A stretch of DNA of 64,000 nt from the NCBI RefSeq assembly GCF_002914525.1, contig NZ_LODW01000056.1:1-64000 (forward strand). Direction: 5' to 3'. The notes below the pieces were generated by a model. It searched no databases, was not told where the DNA came from, and saw nothing but the letters and a program-made list of their open reading frames with translations. Shown in pieces: positions 8,051-17,129 of this stretch. Origin of the DNA: Rhizobium hidalgonense (GTDB taxonomy: Bacteria > Pseudomonadota > Alphaproteobacteria > Rhizobiales > Rhizobiaceae). The first letter of the stretch is position 1, and every line of letters starts with the position of its first letter. Position numbers and translations under genes: made by a program.

Positions 8051-11000
8051 TCAAAAATCGATGCCGCGGCCCCGGCGCACGGCCCGCTGGTTACGCTCCA
8101 AGACAATGTCTTGGCTGCTTTCCATGCGGACCGTCTGCTGCAGGACTTTGAACCTCTCCTGCATCGCCACAAAGGCCTGGCGGTGCGCCGGCGGCACGCG
8201 ATTGATGAGATCCTTCTCGCCGCCCAGAATGGCATTGCGCCCGAAGCGTTCGTCGAGCGCCTTGCTGACGGCGGCAAACTCCCGGCGGATGTTTACATCG
8301 AGCGGCGCCGCCGAGTTATTCAGCTTGCGACCATTCTTCCGTGCCGCTTCCATCCGTTGCTCGAGCGCCGCTTCCGCTGCCTTCGACAGACCGGGAATAG
8401 CGACCGCCATGCGCCGTCGCTCTGCCTTAATGACCTGTCGTTCTGCATCGAGCAGATTGACATAGGACGACCCGAGTGAGCGCAACCGGACGGCGGCTTC
8501 CGGCACCGCCTGCACTGCCTCTTTCCGCTCCCGGCCAGAGGCCAGCATCCGATCCATGAGGCGCTCGGAACCGCGCAGCGCACCATAGGCAGTGGGATCA
8601 TTGGACACCGCGGCGGCAATGCGATCGGCAGCAAAACCCTTCTGCAGCAGTTCCTCGATCTTTGCGACGGCCCCGGACGGATCGCGCCAGATCGTCCTTG
8701 CCACGTTGGCCAATGCCGCACGCTGTTGATGGTAGAGCGGAGCTGCGAGCACACGCGATTGCGCCTCCACTTCGACCGGCGTTTTGAACTCGGTGACGGC
8801 AGCAAGCATCGGCAGCACGGTCACATTCTCCTTGCCTGGCTCCATCTCTGGCTCCTTATTCGATACGGCACTGGCAGCCGCAACGATCTTCGAACGATCG
8901 TGCCGTTCGGCACGATGCTGCTCGTCGGCAAAACGCTTCACGGCCTCGAACAGTTTGATCAGTGTCTCACCCTGGCCAGCCATCAGATCTTCCGGCATGA
9001 GCCCGGCAATGTTACGCTCGGCAGCCGCATCCGCCTTCGCGGTGAAGGCGCTCCAGCCAAAGCGAGCGGTCAATGCGTCGCTGACCGCCTTGACCTCCTG
9101 CACGACCGAACGATCCTCGGCGGCAATCGCAAAGGCCGTCTTATAGGCGTCGTCACCGCCTTGGCTGCGTACCGCCTCGATCTCCATAAGCCGCGCCATC
9201 GCATGTTCGGAGAGCGCCGGGACGGACAACGCCATATGCCCTCGACGTATCTCCTCGCGTTCGTGGAATCGTTCAACATTCCTGCGGAACTCGGTCGCAT
9301 GGGCCCGTGCTAGCGGCCGCAGTTCCTCCAGAGCCGAGATTGCAGCGCTACGCTCGTTGCGGGCCACCCGCCCGTCGATGATGAGTTCGGAGCCGCGCAG
9401 CCGGCCAAGCCGATCGGGTTCTGCGGCAAGATTGTCGGCGAGCTTGCGCGGTTCGGCGCCGGCATCCGATGCCAGCGCGTTAAGGGCGGCAAGTGCTGCA
9501 TCTGGATCGCGATAGATCTTCTCCAGCAACGGTCGAAGGATCGCTTCCCGCTCCGCCCAGGTCGGGGACGAAAGCTGCAGCAGCCGCGCATCCTCCTCGA
9601 CGCTCGTGACGAAGGAAGTGGTCGGCGGGATCAGATAGCGTGCTTCGCCAGCGCTTGCAGCCGAGACGACGTGGGATTCAGTTCGGTCATCGCTGTAGAC
9701 GACCCGCCGTTCCCGCTCGATCGCAAAGCCGAGCGCCACGCTCGCCCTTTCCCAGAGTTTTTCCACCTGTTCCTTTTTTGCGGCAATCCACGCCCAGCGC
9801 CGGGAAAGGCTTTCCTCCATCTCGACTGCGGCCAACGAAAGATGATTGATCCCGCGGCGCCGGGCGAAGTCGTCGGCATATGCGCGATAACCGGCCTCGC
9901 TTTCAAAATCGAGCGTCGTGGTCTTGGCACCGGAGCGCGACAGGCGCTCGACAAGCTGCTTGAACATCTCAGGCCGATGGCTCTCGCGCTCAATCCGCTC
10001 CCGACGAGCCTCGGCGGTTTCGATCTGCTTGGCCGTCCAGACGTTGCGATCGACTTCCCTCTCCTCGTAACGCTTTTGACCCGTTTCCTCGTCGACGACG
10101 GGAACGCTCACCTTGACCCGTTCCACGCCGTCCTTGCGCAGCGTGACAGTGTCGCCTTCGAAGACGCCGGTGTCCTCGAGCGCCTTCGGCAGGCTCACGC
10201 CCCAGAGACGATGGACGGTACCGTCATCCGTCTTCACATCGGCGTAGGGACTTTCGTCGGCATCCTCGTCGTCGGGCCGGAATTTGGCTTCTCCGGTTTC
10301 CACGAGCTCGCCGGTGACGCCGGCAGCATGATCGACACGCGGCTTGCGGCCCCATTCCGGCCTCGCCGCGAAGTCCTCTGTCGCCGCATAAAGATCCGCG
10401 CGATCGCGATGCCGGGTCATTGCCACATAGGTCAGATGCTGATCCATCATCCCGGTCGCCAACACGAAGGTCCGGTCGACCGTGGCGCCTTGCGATTTGT
10501 GGATCGTTGCGGCATAGCCGTGATCGACATTGCGATAGCTGTCTTCGCTGAAGACGACCTTGTGGCCATTGTCGAGATGCACCGACAACAATGGATCGCC
10601 CCGTGTGTCGCCGGTGGAAACGACTGTGCCGAGCATGCCGTTCTTGACATATTGCGGACCGAGACGACGGGCGCGCGGCTCCAGGAAACGAGCATTCTCC
10701 AGGAAGATGATGCGATCGCCGGCGGCAAATTCTCTCATTCCGCGATCGGTCTGGAAGGTCCGGCTGTCAGAAAGCGCATCCTGCGCCCTCATGACCTCAC
10801 GCAAGGCCTCGTTCAGCTTGCGAACGTCGTCATTGGTGTGGGCAAGGACAAGGAGCTCATCGCCGCGCAGCCGGCCTTCATCTCCCCCGGAAACAGATTT
10901 CTCGACTGCCTGTTTGCGCGCGTCCGTCCAGTCGAAGACGATACGGCCGATGATTTCGTCACGTGTTTGCGCCTCGACCAGACGGCCATGCGCGGCATAG

Positions 11001-12700
11001 GCGTCGAGCGCTTCCTCCACCCTCCCGCGGGCGAAGAGCCGCGAGGCCTCGCGCGCCCAATGATCGCGCTGGCGACGCACACCGGCAAGTTCGGCAAAGC
11101 CAACTCGCTCCGAGATCGCCCGAAAGGCAGCACCAGCCTGGATCGGCTGCAGTTGCATCGCATCACCCACCAGGACGACCTTTACCGCAGCCTCCTCGGC
11201 AATCTTCAGCACACGGGCCATCTGCTGCGACGACACCATGCCCGCTTCATCGATGACAAGGACGTCGCCGCGATGGAGCGTGTCGCGCCCATTCGCCCAG
11301 GCCAGCTCCCAGGAGGCGAGTGTGCGCGACTGGATGCCGGAACTATCCTCCAATCCTTCCGCCGCTTTGCCCGCAAGGGCGGCACCGATCACCCGATGGC
11401 CTTGGCTTTCCCAGGCAAGACGTGCGGCAGCCAGCAGCGTCGACTTGCCGGCGCCGGCGAGACCGACGACCGCGGCGATCGCGTTGCTACCGGTGACATG
11501 ACGGACACCCTCGACCTGTTCCGCCTCGAGTTTGAAAGGTTTTGCCGGATCGGCCCTTTCGACGTATTGAACAGCAGCGGCCACTTGGGCACGGGGGATA
11601 CCGAAGCCCTTTCGATCCGACAGAACTTCAGCCGACCGTGCCATGTCATATTCGACGCGCAGGATCTCCCGTGTGGTGAAGACTGCCGGCGCGGCCGCCT
11701 TACCGGTCTCGGCGTCGATCTCTTGCGGCTTCAATATGACCAACTGGTCGGACGCCATCAGGCGGGCACGGATATTGGCGAAATCGATGGGATCGTCGAC
11801 GTAACGGTGCAGTGCCTTGGCGATATCCCTCTCGTCGAAAGTCGAGCGTTCATTGCCAAGCTGCTTCAGGAGAAGCTCGGGCTCCGCCAGCAGCCGGTCG
11901 GCCATGTCTTGCCGCCGGGCGAGATCGACCGGCGCGAAATACATCTCGGCCCCCTTGCGGGCGAGCGCTGCCTTCTCCGGACCGAGATGTTTCTGGGCGA
12001 TGCCGTCGAGACCCTGTTCGGCATAAGAGCGCCCGTCGAGGCGGATCTCGTGGCCGGCCAGCGCCAGATGCCGGCTGGCTGTTTCCGCCCAGCCGCTTTT
12101 CCACCCCTTCATCGTTTCCTTGTCGCCGGCCCAGAGCCCGTAGACGATCTTTCCGTTCGGCCGGTCCGGCGTGACGACGCGCAGCGGCTTGCCGTCTTCG
12201 CCCAGAACAGGAACCTTCTTCGGGCCGAAACCGTCCTCCGTCAGCGGACGCAGCGTCATCATCAGATGAATATGCGGGTTGCCCTCCTTGTCGTGATAGA
12301 CCCAGTCGGCCACCATTCCTTTCGCGGTGAAACTGTCCCGGACGAAATCGCGCACCAGGGCGATATTCTCCGCTCGCGTCAGTTCCTCCGGCAGCGCGAT
12401 GATCAGCTCGCGGGCCAGCTGTGCGTCCGTCCGCTTCTCGAAGGCGTCGACGGCATTCCATAGCGCCTCGCTTGCCTTGGCGACGGATTGGCCTGATATC
12501 GCCGACACCAGCCAGACCGGGATCCCTTCGGGCAGCGCCAGCTCCTCATGAACCAGTTCGGCGGCCCCACCGCGATAGCTGAACGACGTTCCCATCTGTT
12601 CGTCCATCATCTGGGCGCGATGGCGATAGGCGGCAGCCGAGACGATGCTGCGTCCCGCTCCCCTGCTGATCATCTGTGCTCTGACGAACATGATCGCCAC
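8051..12700 (-). CDS. traA: TraA conjugative relaxase/helicase
   Basis: This 1549-aa protein is the Ti-type TraA (MobQ family). The N-terminal MobA/MobL domain contains the metal-binding HIHLMMTLRP at residues 143-145 (HIH). It is followed by a RecD/TraI-like helicase with Walker A GLAGAGKST at about 413-421, Walker B VLVIDEAGMV and the later motif ATIHKSQGAT. The C-terminal third is long and helical, as in the family. The GTG at 12700 is chosen: GGAGA lies six bases upstream, and the longer open frame would run through the oriT. TraA nicks oriT, stays bound to the 5' end and unwinds the strand for transfer. It is divergent from traC-traD-traG. Confidence 0.95.
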   Translation of the reverse strand: MAIMFVRAQMISRGAGRSIVSAAAYRHRAQMMDEQMGTSFSYRGGAAELVHEELALPEGIPVWLVSAISGQSVAKASEALWNAVDAFEKRTDAQLARELIIALPEELTRAENIALVRDFVRDSFTAKGMVADWVYHDKEGNPHIHLMMTLRPLTEDGFGPKKVPVLGEDGKPLRVVTPDRPNGKIVYGLWAGDKETMKGWKSGWAETASRHLALAGHEIRLDGRSYAEQGLDGIAQKHLGPEKAALARKGAEMYFAPVDLARRQDMADRLLAEPELLLKQLGNERSTFDERDIAKALHRYVDDPIDFANIRARLMASDQLVILKPQEIDAETGKAAAPAVFTTREILRVEYDMARSAEVLSDRKGFGIPRAQVAAAVQYVERADPAKPFKLEAEQVEGVRHVTGSNAIAAVVGLAGAGKSTLLAAARLAWESQGHRVIGAALAGKAAEGLEDSSGIQSRTLASWELAWANGRDTLHRGDVLVIDEAGMVSSQQMARVLKIAEEAAVKVVLVGDAMQLQPIQAGAAFRAISERVGFAELAGVRRQRDHWAREASRLFARGRVEEALDAYAAHGRLVEAQTRDEIIGRIVFDWTDARKQAVEKSVSGGDEGRLRGDELLVLAHTNDDVRKLNEALREVMRAQDALSDSRTFQTDRGMREFAAGDRIIFLENARFLEPRARRLGPQYVKNGMLGTVVSTGDTRGDPLLSVHLDNGHKVVFSEDSYRNVDHGYAATIHKSQGATVDRTFVLATGMMDQHLTYVAMTRHRDRADLYAATEDFAARPEWGRKPRVDHAAGVTGELVETGEAKFRPDDEDADESPYADVKTDDGTVHRLWGVSLPKALEDTGVFEGDTVTLRKDGVERVKVSVPVVDEETGQKRYEEREVDRNVWTAKQIETAEARRERIERESHRPEMFKQLVERLSRSGAKTTTLDFESEAGYRAYADDFARRRGINHLSLAAVEMEESLSRRWAWIAAKKEQVEKLWERASVALGFAIERERRVVYSDDRTESHVVSAASAGEARYLIPPTTSFVTSVEEDARLLQLSSPTWAEREAILRPLLEKIYRDPDAALAALNALASDAGAEPRKLADNLAAEPDRLGRLRGSELIIDGRVARNERSAAISALEELRPLARAHATEFRRNVERFHEREEIRRGHMALSVPALSEHAMARLMEIEAVRSQGGDDAYKTAFAIAAEDRSVVQEVKAVSDALTARFGWSAFTAKADAAAERNIAGLMPEDLMAGQGETLIKLFEAVKRFADEQHRAERHDRSKIVAAASAVSNKEPEMEPGKENVTVLPMLAAVTEFKTPVEVEAQSRVLAAPLYHQQRAALANVARTIWRDPSGAVAKIEELLQKGFAADRIAAAVSNDPTAYGALRGSERLMDRMLASGRERKEAVQAVPEAAVRLRSLGSSYVNLLDAERQVIKAERRRMAVAIPGLSKAAEAALEQRMEAARKNGRKLNNSAAPLDVNIRREFAAVSKALDERFGRNAILGGEKDLINRVPPAHRQAFVAMQERFKVLQQTVRMESSQDIVLERNQRAVRRGRGIDF

Positions 12701-12724
12701 CGACGTCTCCAGACCTCGCCAAGC

Positions 12725-12755
12725 ACGTCGCCACAGCGACGTATATTGCGCCCTC
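12725..12755 (+). other. oriT: Origin of transfer (oriT) with nic-like core
   Basis: A perfect inverted repeat, ACGTCGC at 12725-12731 and GCGACGT at 12736-12742 with a CACA loop, is followed after four bases by TTGCGCCCTC at 12746-12755. The GCGCCCT core matches the nic region of RSF1010-type (MobQ) origins and of the traA-linked origins of Ti and rhizobial plasmids, where an inverted repeat lies just before nic. It sits between divergent traA and traC, the standard place. The exact cut (probably after CCCT) is inferred. Confidence 0.8.
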
Positions 12756-12853
12756 AAACTGATCGGACCGCAGGGCCGATGCCGCTTTTCCGGAACACGG
12801 CCATCAGCCGGACTTCCGGCTGCGACGTTTTCGAATTGATGGAAAATAGCCTA

Positions 12854-12882
12854 TTTAACTATTTTGTTCTAGCTAGTATAAC
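12854..12882 (+). promoter_or_regulatory. Putative traCDG promoter with TTTAACTAT motif
   Basis: TTTAAC at 12854-12859 and TATAAC at 12877-12882 are exactly 17 bases apart in an AT-rich patch of otherwise GC-rich DNA. The -35 region is embedded in TTTAACTATTTTG. The same TTTAACTAT with the same 17-base spacing lies before the virB operon, and TAACTATTTTG recurs before the DUF1173 gene, which suggests a common regulator. Confidence 0.6.
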
Positions 12883-12921
12883 TGGCCGTTGAGGTTATTT
12901 TCAGGAAGGATGAGTTCACTG

Positions 12922-13209
12922 ATGGCCACGAAATCATCGATCACCGACATTGACTCCCAGATCGAGAAGCTGCGCGAGCGCAGACGCGCGATGATCGCCA
13001 AGTCCGCCGAGCGCTATGCGCGGGCCGCGACGAAGTCGGGGCTGGCGGAAATGGAGATCGCCGACGAGGAGGTCGATCGCCTCGTCGAGGAGATCGCAGC
13101 GCGATTTCGCAAACGAGAGGAGAAGGGGACTGACGGCGCATCTGTTTCGCCGCGTCGACCGGCAGCTGGCGTCACTGGAACGCCGGCGGAAGTTTCTCAT
13201 GGCGGCTGA
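12922..13209 (+). CDS. traC: Conjugal transfer protein TraC
   Basis: This 95-aa charged helical protein (IEKLRERRRAMIAKSAERYA) is followed by a segment with SGLAEMEIADEEVDRLVEEI, which matches TraC of Ti and rhizobial plasmids. TraC is thought to be an accessory protein of the oriT relaxosome. The ATG at 12922 is preferred over one at 12910, because the ribosome site AGGAAGG abuts the latter. It overlaps traD by 11 bases. First gene of traC-traD-traG. Confidence 0.85.
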   Translation: MATKSSITDIDSQIEKLRERRRAMIAKSAERYARAATKSGLAEMEIADEEVDRLVEEIAARFRKREEKGTDGASVSPRRPAAGVTGTPAEVSHGG

Positions 13210-13432
13210 TCGTAAGCACGAGGCGCGCGAGAAGTTTTTGCTCGGCGGCCTCGTCGTCAAGGCGGGGCTTTCAAAGGTCGACCGGGCGTTCCTGCTCGGC
13301 GGTTTTCTCGAATTGGCAAGGATCGGCACGGGCTCATCAGAGTATCGGCGCTTGCGCGATATCGGCGAGGAGGCATTCAAGATCCCCAAACTCGACGGCA
13401 GTTCGCGGCTCATCGCGGAGGCGGCAGAATGA
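13199..13432 (+). CDS. traD: Conjugal transfer protein TraD
   Basis: This 77-aa protein has the TraD signature FLLGGLVVKAGLSKVDRAFL followed by LGGFLELARI, matching the approximately 70-aa TraD of Ti plasmids, an accessory processing protein of unclear biochemistry. The start at 13199 aligns with known TraD N-termini and has GGAAG seven bases upstream. A CTG further upstream (with GGAGAAGGGG before it) could give a longer form. The gene overlaps traC at its start and traG at its end (ATGA), so the three are translationally coupled. Confidence 0.85.
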   Translation: MAADRKHEAREKFLLGGLVVKAGLSKVDRAFLLGGFLELARIGTGSSEYRRLRDIGEEAFKIPKLDGSSRLIAEAAE

Positions 13433-15348
13433 CCACGAGAAGGAAATCGTACCCGAGCCTGTTGCTGGTTCTGGTGCCGATCGCCGTCACGGCTTTTGCC
13501 GCCTATGTCATCGGCTGGCGTTGGCAGGAACTGGCCGCTGGCATGTCAGGCAAGACGGGATATTGGTTCCTGCGGGCCGCACCCGTGCCGGCGCTTCTGT
13601 TTGGGCCGCTCGCGGGGCTATTGACGGTATGGGCTCTGCCGCTGCACCGGCGCATGCCGGTGGCTATCGTGAGCCTCGTCTGCTTTCTGGCTGTGGCCGG
13701 TTTCTACGCGCTGCGAGAATTCGCCAGGCTCAGTCCATCCGTGGAGAGCGGCTCGGTCTCATGGAACCAGGCACTTTCCTACGTGGATCTCGTAGCCGTC
13801 ATCGGCGCGGTGGTGGGCTTCATGGCTGTGGCGGTGGCCGCGCGCATCTCGACCGTCGTGCCCGAACCTGTGACGCGGGCCAAGCACGGAACTTTCGGGG
13901 ACGCGGATTGGCTTTCGATGTCCGCGGCGGCAAAGCTCTTTCCACCCGATGGCGAAATCGTCGTCGGCGAACGCTACCGCGTCGACAAGGAAATCGTCCA
14001 TGCGCTGCCCTTCGATCCCAACGATCCGGCGACATGGGGAAAAGGTGGCAAGGCTCCTTTGCTCACCTACAGGCAAGACTTCGATTCCACCCATATGCTG
14101 TTCTTTGCCGGGTCGGGTGGATACAAGACGACGAGCAACGTGGTGCCGACGGCGCTGCGCTATGGCGGGCCGCTGATCTGCCTCGATCCCTCCACCGAGG
14201 TCGCGCCAATGGTGGCCGAGCACCGAACCCGCGTTCTCGAGCGCGAGGTCATGGTCCTTGATCCCACGGACCCGACCGTGGGCTTCAACGTGCTCGACGG
14301 GATCGAAGCCTCAAGGCAAAAGGAAGAGGACATTGTCGGCATTGCGCATATGCTGCTATCGGAGAGCCTGCGCTTCGAAAGCTCGACGGGATCCTACTTC
14401 CAGAACCAGGCGCACAACCTCCTGACCGGTCTGCTCGCCCATGTGATGCTCTCGCCGGAATATGAGGGACGACGAACCTTGCGCAGTCTCCGCCGGATCG
14501 TTTCCGAACCGGAGCCATCGGTGCTGGCCATGCTGCGCGACGTTCAGGAGCATTCCACTTCGGCCTTCATCCGCGAAACGCTCGGCGTCTTCACCAACAT
14601 GACCGAGCAGACCTTCAGCGGCGTTTATTCCACCGCATCCAAGGATACGCAGTGGCTGTCGCTCGACAGCTATGCTGCGCTCGTCTGCGGCAATGCGTTC
14701 AAATCGAATGACATCGTCTCGGGCAAGAAGGACGTCTTCCTCAACATCCCCGCATCGATCCTGCGTTCGTATCCCGGCATCGCACGCGTCATTATAGGCT
14801 CGCTGATCAACGCGATGGTGCAGGCAGATGGCGCCTTCCAGCGCCGGGCGCTGTTCATGCTCGATGAGGTCGATCTTCTCGGCTACATGCGGGTGCTCGA
14901 GGAGGCGCGCGACCGCGGCCGGAAGTACGGCATCTCGATGATGCTGATGTACCAGTCGGTCGGACAATTGGAGCGGCATTTCGGGAAGGATGGCGCGACA
15001 TCATGGATCGATGGCTGCGCTTTCGCCTCTTACGCAGCGATCAAGGCGCTCGACACGGCCCGCAACGTCTCGGCACAATGCGGCGAGATGACGGTGGAGG
15101 TGAAAGGCAGTTCCCGCAATATCGGCTGGGGCACGAAGAACAATGCGTCGCGAAAGTCGGAGAGCGTCAATTTTCAGCGCCGGCCGTTGATCATGCCGCA
15201 CGAGATCACCCAGTCGATGAGGAGGGACGAGCAGATCATCATCGTCCAAGGGCATAGTCCGATCCGCTGCGGTCGGGCGATCTATTTTCGGCGAAAGGAG
15301 ATGGACCAGGCGGCCAAGATCAATCGTTTCGTCAAACCGGTGCAGTGA
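13429..15348 (+). CDS. traG: TraG type IV coupling protein
   Basis: This 639-aa VirD4/TraG ATPase brings the relaxase-DNA complex to the secretion channel. It has N-terminal membrane segments at about residues 10-30, 45-70, 78-92 and 118-138. Walker A is GSGGYKT at residues 228-234 and Walker B is ALFMLDEVDLLG. A region with GMTVEV-like coupling-protein strands precedes the end. The ATG overlaps the traD stop by four bases. The 3' end overlaps the convergent Phd antitoxin gene by 17 bases. Confidence 0.95.
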   Translation: MTTRRKSYPSLLLVLVPIAVTAFAAYVIGWRWQELAAGMSGKTGYWFLRAAPVPALLFGPLAGLLTVWALPLHRRMPVAIVSLVCFLAVAGFYALREFARLSPSVESGSVSWNQALSYVDLVAVIGAVVGFMAVAVAARISTVVPEPVTRAKHGTFGDADWLSMSAAAKLFPPDGEIVVGERYRVDKEIVHALPFDPNDPATWGKGGKAPLLTYRQDFDSTHMLFFAGSGGYKTTSNVVPTALRYGGPLICLDPSTEVAPMVAEHRTRVLEREVMVLDPTDPTVGFNVLDGIEASRQKEEDIVGIAHMLLSESLRFESSTGSYFQNQAHNLLTGLLAHVMLSPEYEGRRTLRSLRRIVSEPEPSVLAMLRDVQEHSTSAFIRETLGVFTNMTEQTFSGVYSTASKDTQWLSLDSYAALVCGNAFKSNDIVSGKKDVFLNIPASILRSYPGIARVIIGSLINAMVQADGAFQRRALFMLDEVDLLGYMRVLEEARDRGRKYGISMMLMYQSVGQLERHFGKDGATSWIDGCAFASYAAIKALDTARNVSAQCGEMTVEVKGSSRNIGWGTKNNASRKSESVNFQRRPLIMPHEITQSMRRDEQIIIVQGHSPIRCGRAIYFRRKEMDQAAKINRFVKPVQ

Positions 15349-15625
15349 TCGTAGTTGATGCGGGGCCCGTCTCGTCCTCGCCGGCATAGGCCTCGACAGC
15401 GTTTTCGAGCGCGGCAAAAAGTTCGTCGGGCATCGTTTCGATGGTGCCGACGGTGCGTCGGTCGGACTGCCTGATCAGCCGCTGATAATCTTCGATATTG
15501 AGGAGAACCAGACGGGGTTTGTTCCTGTGAGTGATCGTCACGGGCTGACGCAGCGCCTCGGCGATGATGTCACCGGACTTACGGGAGAGGTCACTGGTTG
15601 AATAGGAACCGGTTGACTTGGGCAT
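15332..15625 (-). CDS. Phd/YefM-type antitoxin without a toxin partner
   Basis: This 97-aa protein shows the Phd/YefM N-terminal DNA-binding fold (YSTSDLSRKSGDIIAEALRQ then PVTITHRNKPRLVLLNIEDY). The RBS AAGGAG stands six bases before the ATG at 15625. The place where a co-directional toxin would lie is occupied by the antisense end of traG, and nothing toxin-like lies upstream, so this is an orphan antitoxin. It may repress its own promoter, protect against related toxins encoded elsewhere, or affect traG by convergent transcription. The latter roles are inference. Confidence 0.85.
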   Translation of the reverse strand: MPKSTGSYSTSDLSRKSGDIIAEALRQPVTITHRNKPRLVLLNIEDYQRLIRQSDRRTVGTIETMPDELFAALENAVEAYAGEDETGPASTTITAPV

Positions 15626-15781
15626 ATGGGCTCCTTCGTTGCCACTACGGTTGTTCTATACAGCATTTACAACATTGCATGAGACCTCGTAGCCATCGTT
15701 GCTCGGCTCTCGATGTCAGAGGCCATCGCCAACCAAGAGGCAACCTCGTCTGTCGCCTCTCAGATGGCGCAACAACCATGA

Positions 15782-16249
15782 TCAAACGGCGCGCCCCGCA
15801 TAGATGGTGATGGCCGTTGCCAGCCTGATATCCTTGATGATCTGCGCCAGCGAACCGAGCTCCTCACTCAGCGAAACCAGCTCCGGAAAATCGATATCGA
15901 CGCCACTATCATCAACGGCCAAAGCGTTCGTCCATTCGCCGCCGTTGACGCGGAATTCATGCGTGTCGCAATCAAATTCGAGATCGTCCAGTAGATTGAT
16001 GGTGAAGCGCCCGAAAATCTCGTTCTCACCCTCCAGCTGATATTCGGCGAATTCATCGTCCCCGACGAGAACACTTCGTTCCAACTCCATGATGATGTGG
16101 ATCCGAGCGATTGCCGCCTCGAGCCCTTCAACCAGGCGATCGTGACGCTCTCGCGAGAAGTCGCTGTCGCAGCCGAAGCGGCTTGCCAGGACGACGAGCC
16201 GGAAACCGGCAAGCTGGGTGTAGAGCATGAGGTTCTGATCGGTTGTCAT
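15782..16249 (-). CDS. Hypothetical protein of plasmid accessory module (155 aa)
   Basis: The family is not recognised. The protein is soluble and strongly acidic, with an N-terminal helical part (LMLYTQLAGFRLVVLASRFG) and a central acidic region (INLLDDLEFDCDTHEFRVNG). The ATG at 16249 is preceded by GGAG eight bases upstream; a longer GTG start at 16288 lacks support. Its leader contains a conserved hairpin repeat (16305-16391) also found before the 55-aa gene, which links the two by expression. It lies in a stretch of plasmid-only genes that may act during establishment or maintenance. Confidence 0.65.
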   Translation of the reverse strand: MTTDQNLMLYTQLAGFRLVVLASRFGCDSDFSRERHDRLVEGLEAAIARIHIIMELERSVLVGDDEFAEYQLEGENEIFGRFTINLLDDLEFDCDTHEFRVNGGEWTNALAVDDSGVDIDFPELVSLSEELGSLAQIIKDIRLATAITIYAGRAV

Positions 16250-16301
16250 AATGTGATCTCCTTCATCTTGATGACGGAGATCGGCCACTCCTTAGCAAAG
16301 A

Positions 16302-16400
16302 GGGGTCAAGGACCGCGGCACGCGGCTCGCAAGCGGGGGAACCGATTTTGTCGCTTGCGGCAAAATTGGGGGAGACCGCGCCGTCCTTGACGCCGGATTT
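16302..16400 (-). repeat. Conserved hairpin element, copy A
   Basis: Arms GTCAAGGAC (16305-16313) and GTCCTTGAC (16383-16391) pair perfectly, extended by CGCGG/CCGCG with a two-base bulge. Inside lies CCGATTTTG (16342-16350) with CAAAATTGG (16361-16369). GCAAGCG at 16329-16335 can pair with CGCTTGC in that inner loop (16352-16358), which would form a pseudoknot. Copy B at 17320-17456 conserves the inner stem with an exchanged closing pair and the GTCCTTGA segment. On the minus strand the element lies in the leader of the 155-aa gene. Confidence 0.6.
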
Positions 16401-16651
16401 GCTGGAGTAAAATTGGACGTCAGAGAGAAGAAGAGCCGCGGACCCGAAGGGGCCGCGACCGTTTCCGGCGTGAGCCGGCAGGAAGTGTCGAGGGTAGAAT
16501 CCCCGCCCTGCGGCTGGGCAAATGCCAGAGGGGGCGTGACCGGAGGCGGAGACCCGCGTGCGGGCTCGGCGAGCGAAGCGAATAGTACCCGGGCCCGGGC
16601 GGCCTTCGGGGGACTCGCCCAAATCACAATCCTTCTGCCATCATCACGAAA
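16401..16651. other. GC-rich intergenic stretch without a gene
   Basis: This lies between copy A of the hairpin element and the WGR gene. It is very GC-rich with several short inverted repeats (for example CCCGGGCCCGGG-like sequence near 16590). I find no supported reading frame on either strand. Confidence 0.5.
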
Positions 16652-16993
16652 ATGAATCGGAAAGGGCCAGCCGATTCACAAGTGTCGTTGGACGCAAAAG
16701 CTGGATCCGACGATTCTTCCGCCATGCTCGCTCAACCATATCGGCTCTACATCGAACGCACGGATGCGACGAAAAATATGGCGCGCTTCTACGCGCTCGC
16801 GATCGAACCGACGTTGTTCGGCACGCCCTGCCTGACGCGACGATGGGGACGCATAGGAACGTTTGGGCAGGCCATGGTGCATCACTTCGACAGGGAAGAG
16901 GATGCAGTCCGCATGTTCCTCGATCTTCTCCGGACGAAACGGGCGCGCGGCTATAGACCGAAGACATATGTCGGACGCGGCGCACTGGCATGA
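16652..16993 (+). CDS. WGR domain protein
   Basis: This 113-aa protein is a nearly bare WGR domain: YRLYIERTDATKNMARFYAL, the signature TRRWGRIGTFGQAMVHHF, then EEDAVRMFLDLLRTKRARGY. WGR domains bind nucleic acid and are named for the Trp-Gly-Arg seen here. They occur in PARPs, in MolR-type regulators and as single-domain proteins on rhizobial plasmids. The natural start may be the ATG at 16724 (MLAQPYRL), since the first 24 residues are not domain-like and neither start has a strong ribosome site. Function in the plasmid is unknown. Confidence 0.8.
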   Translation: MNRKGPADSQVSLDAKAGSDDSSAMLAQPYRLYIERTDATKNMARFYALAIEPTLFGTPCLTRRWGRIGTFGQAMVHHFDREEDAVRMFLDLLRTKRARGYRPKTYVGRGALA

Positions 16994-17106
16994 CGCCACG
17001 CTTGGGGCGACTTCCTTGATCCTCGATTATGATCATGGTGCGAAGCGAAGCTTCGAGCCCGGCCAGCTGGTCGATCCGGTTGGCCGGGCCTGGTGACATG
17101 GCAAAA

Positions 17107-17129
17107 CGCCGCCCTCAGAAAGGCGGCGC
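17107..17129. terminator. Possible bidirectional terminator hairpin
   Basis: CGCCGCC and GGCGGCG form a stem around a seven-to-eight-base loop between the WGR gene and the end of the 55-aa gene. It covers the stop codon of the latter. No T-run follows on either strand, so termination is uncertain. Confidence 0.35.

Noticed and set aside
9671..12463. A 930-codon open frame on the plus strand opposite traA
   Set aside because: It lies entirely antisense to the well-conserved traA, has no recognisable domain and its composition is that of a GC-rich shadow frame.
12701..12757. Longer N-terminus for TraA
   Set aside because: The extension would cover the oriT nic core; the GTG at 12700 has a good ribosome site and matches the family N-terminus.
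16263..16627. Minus-strand frames over 16.3-16.6 kb
   Set aside because: They overlap the hairpin element and have biased composition typical of GC-rich non-coding DNA.
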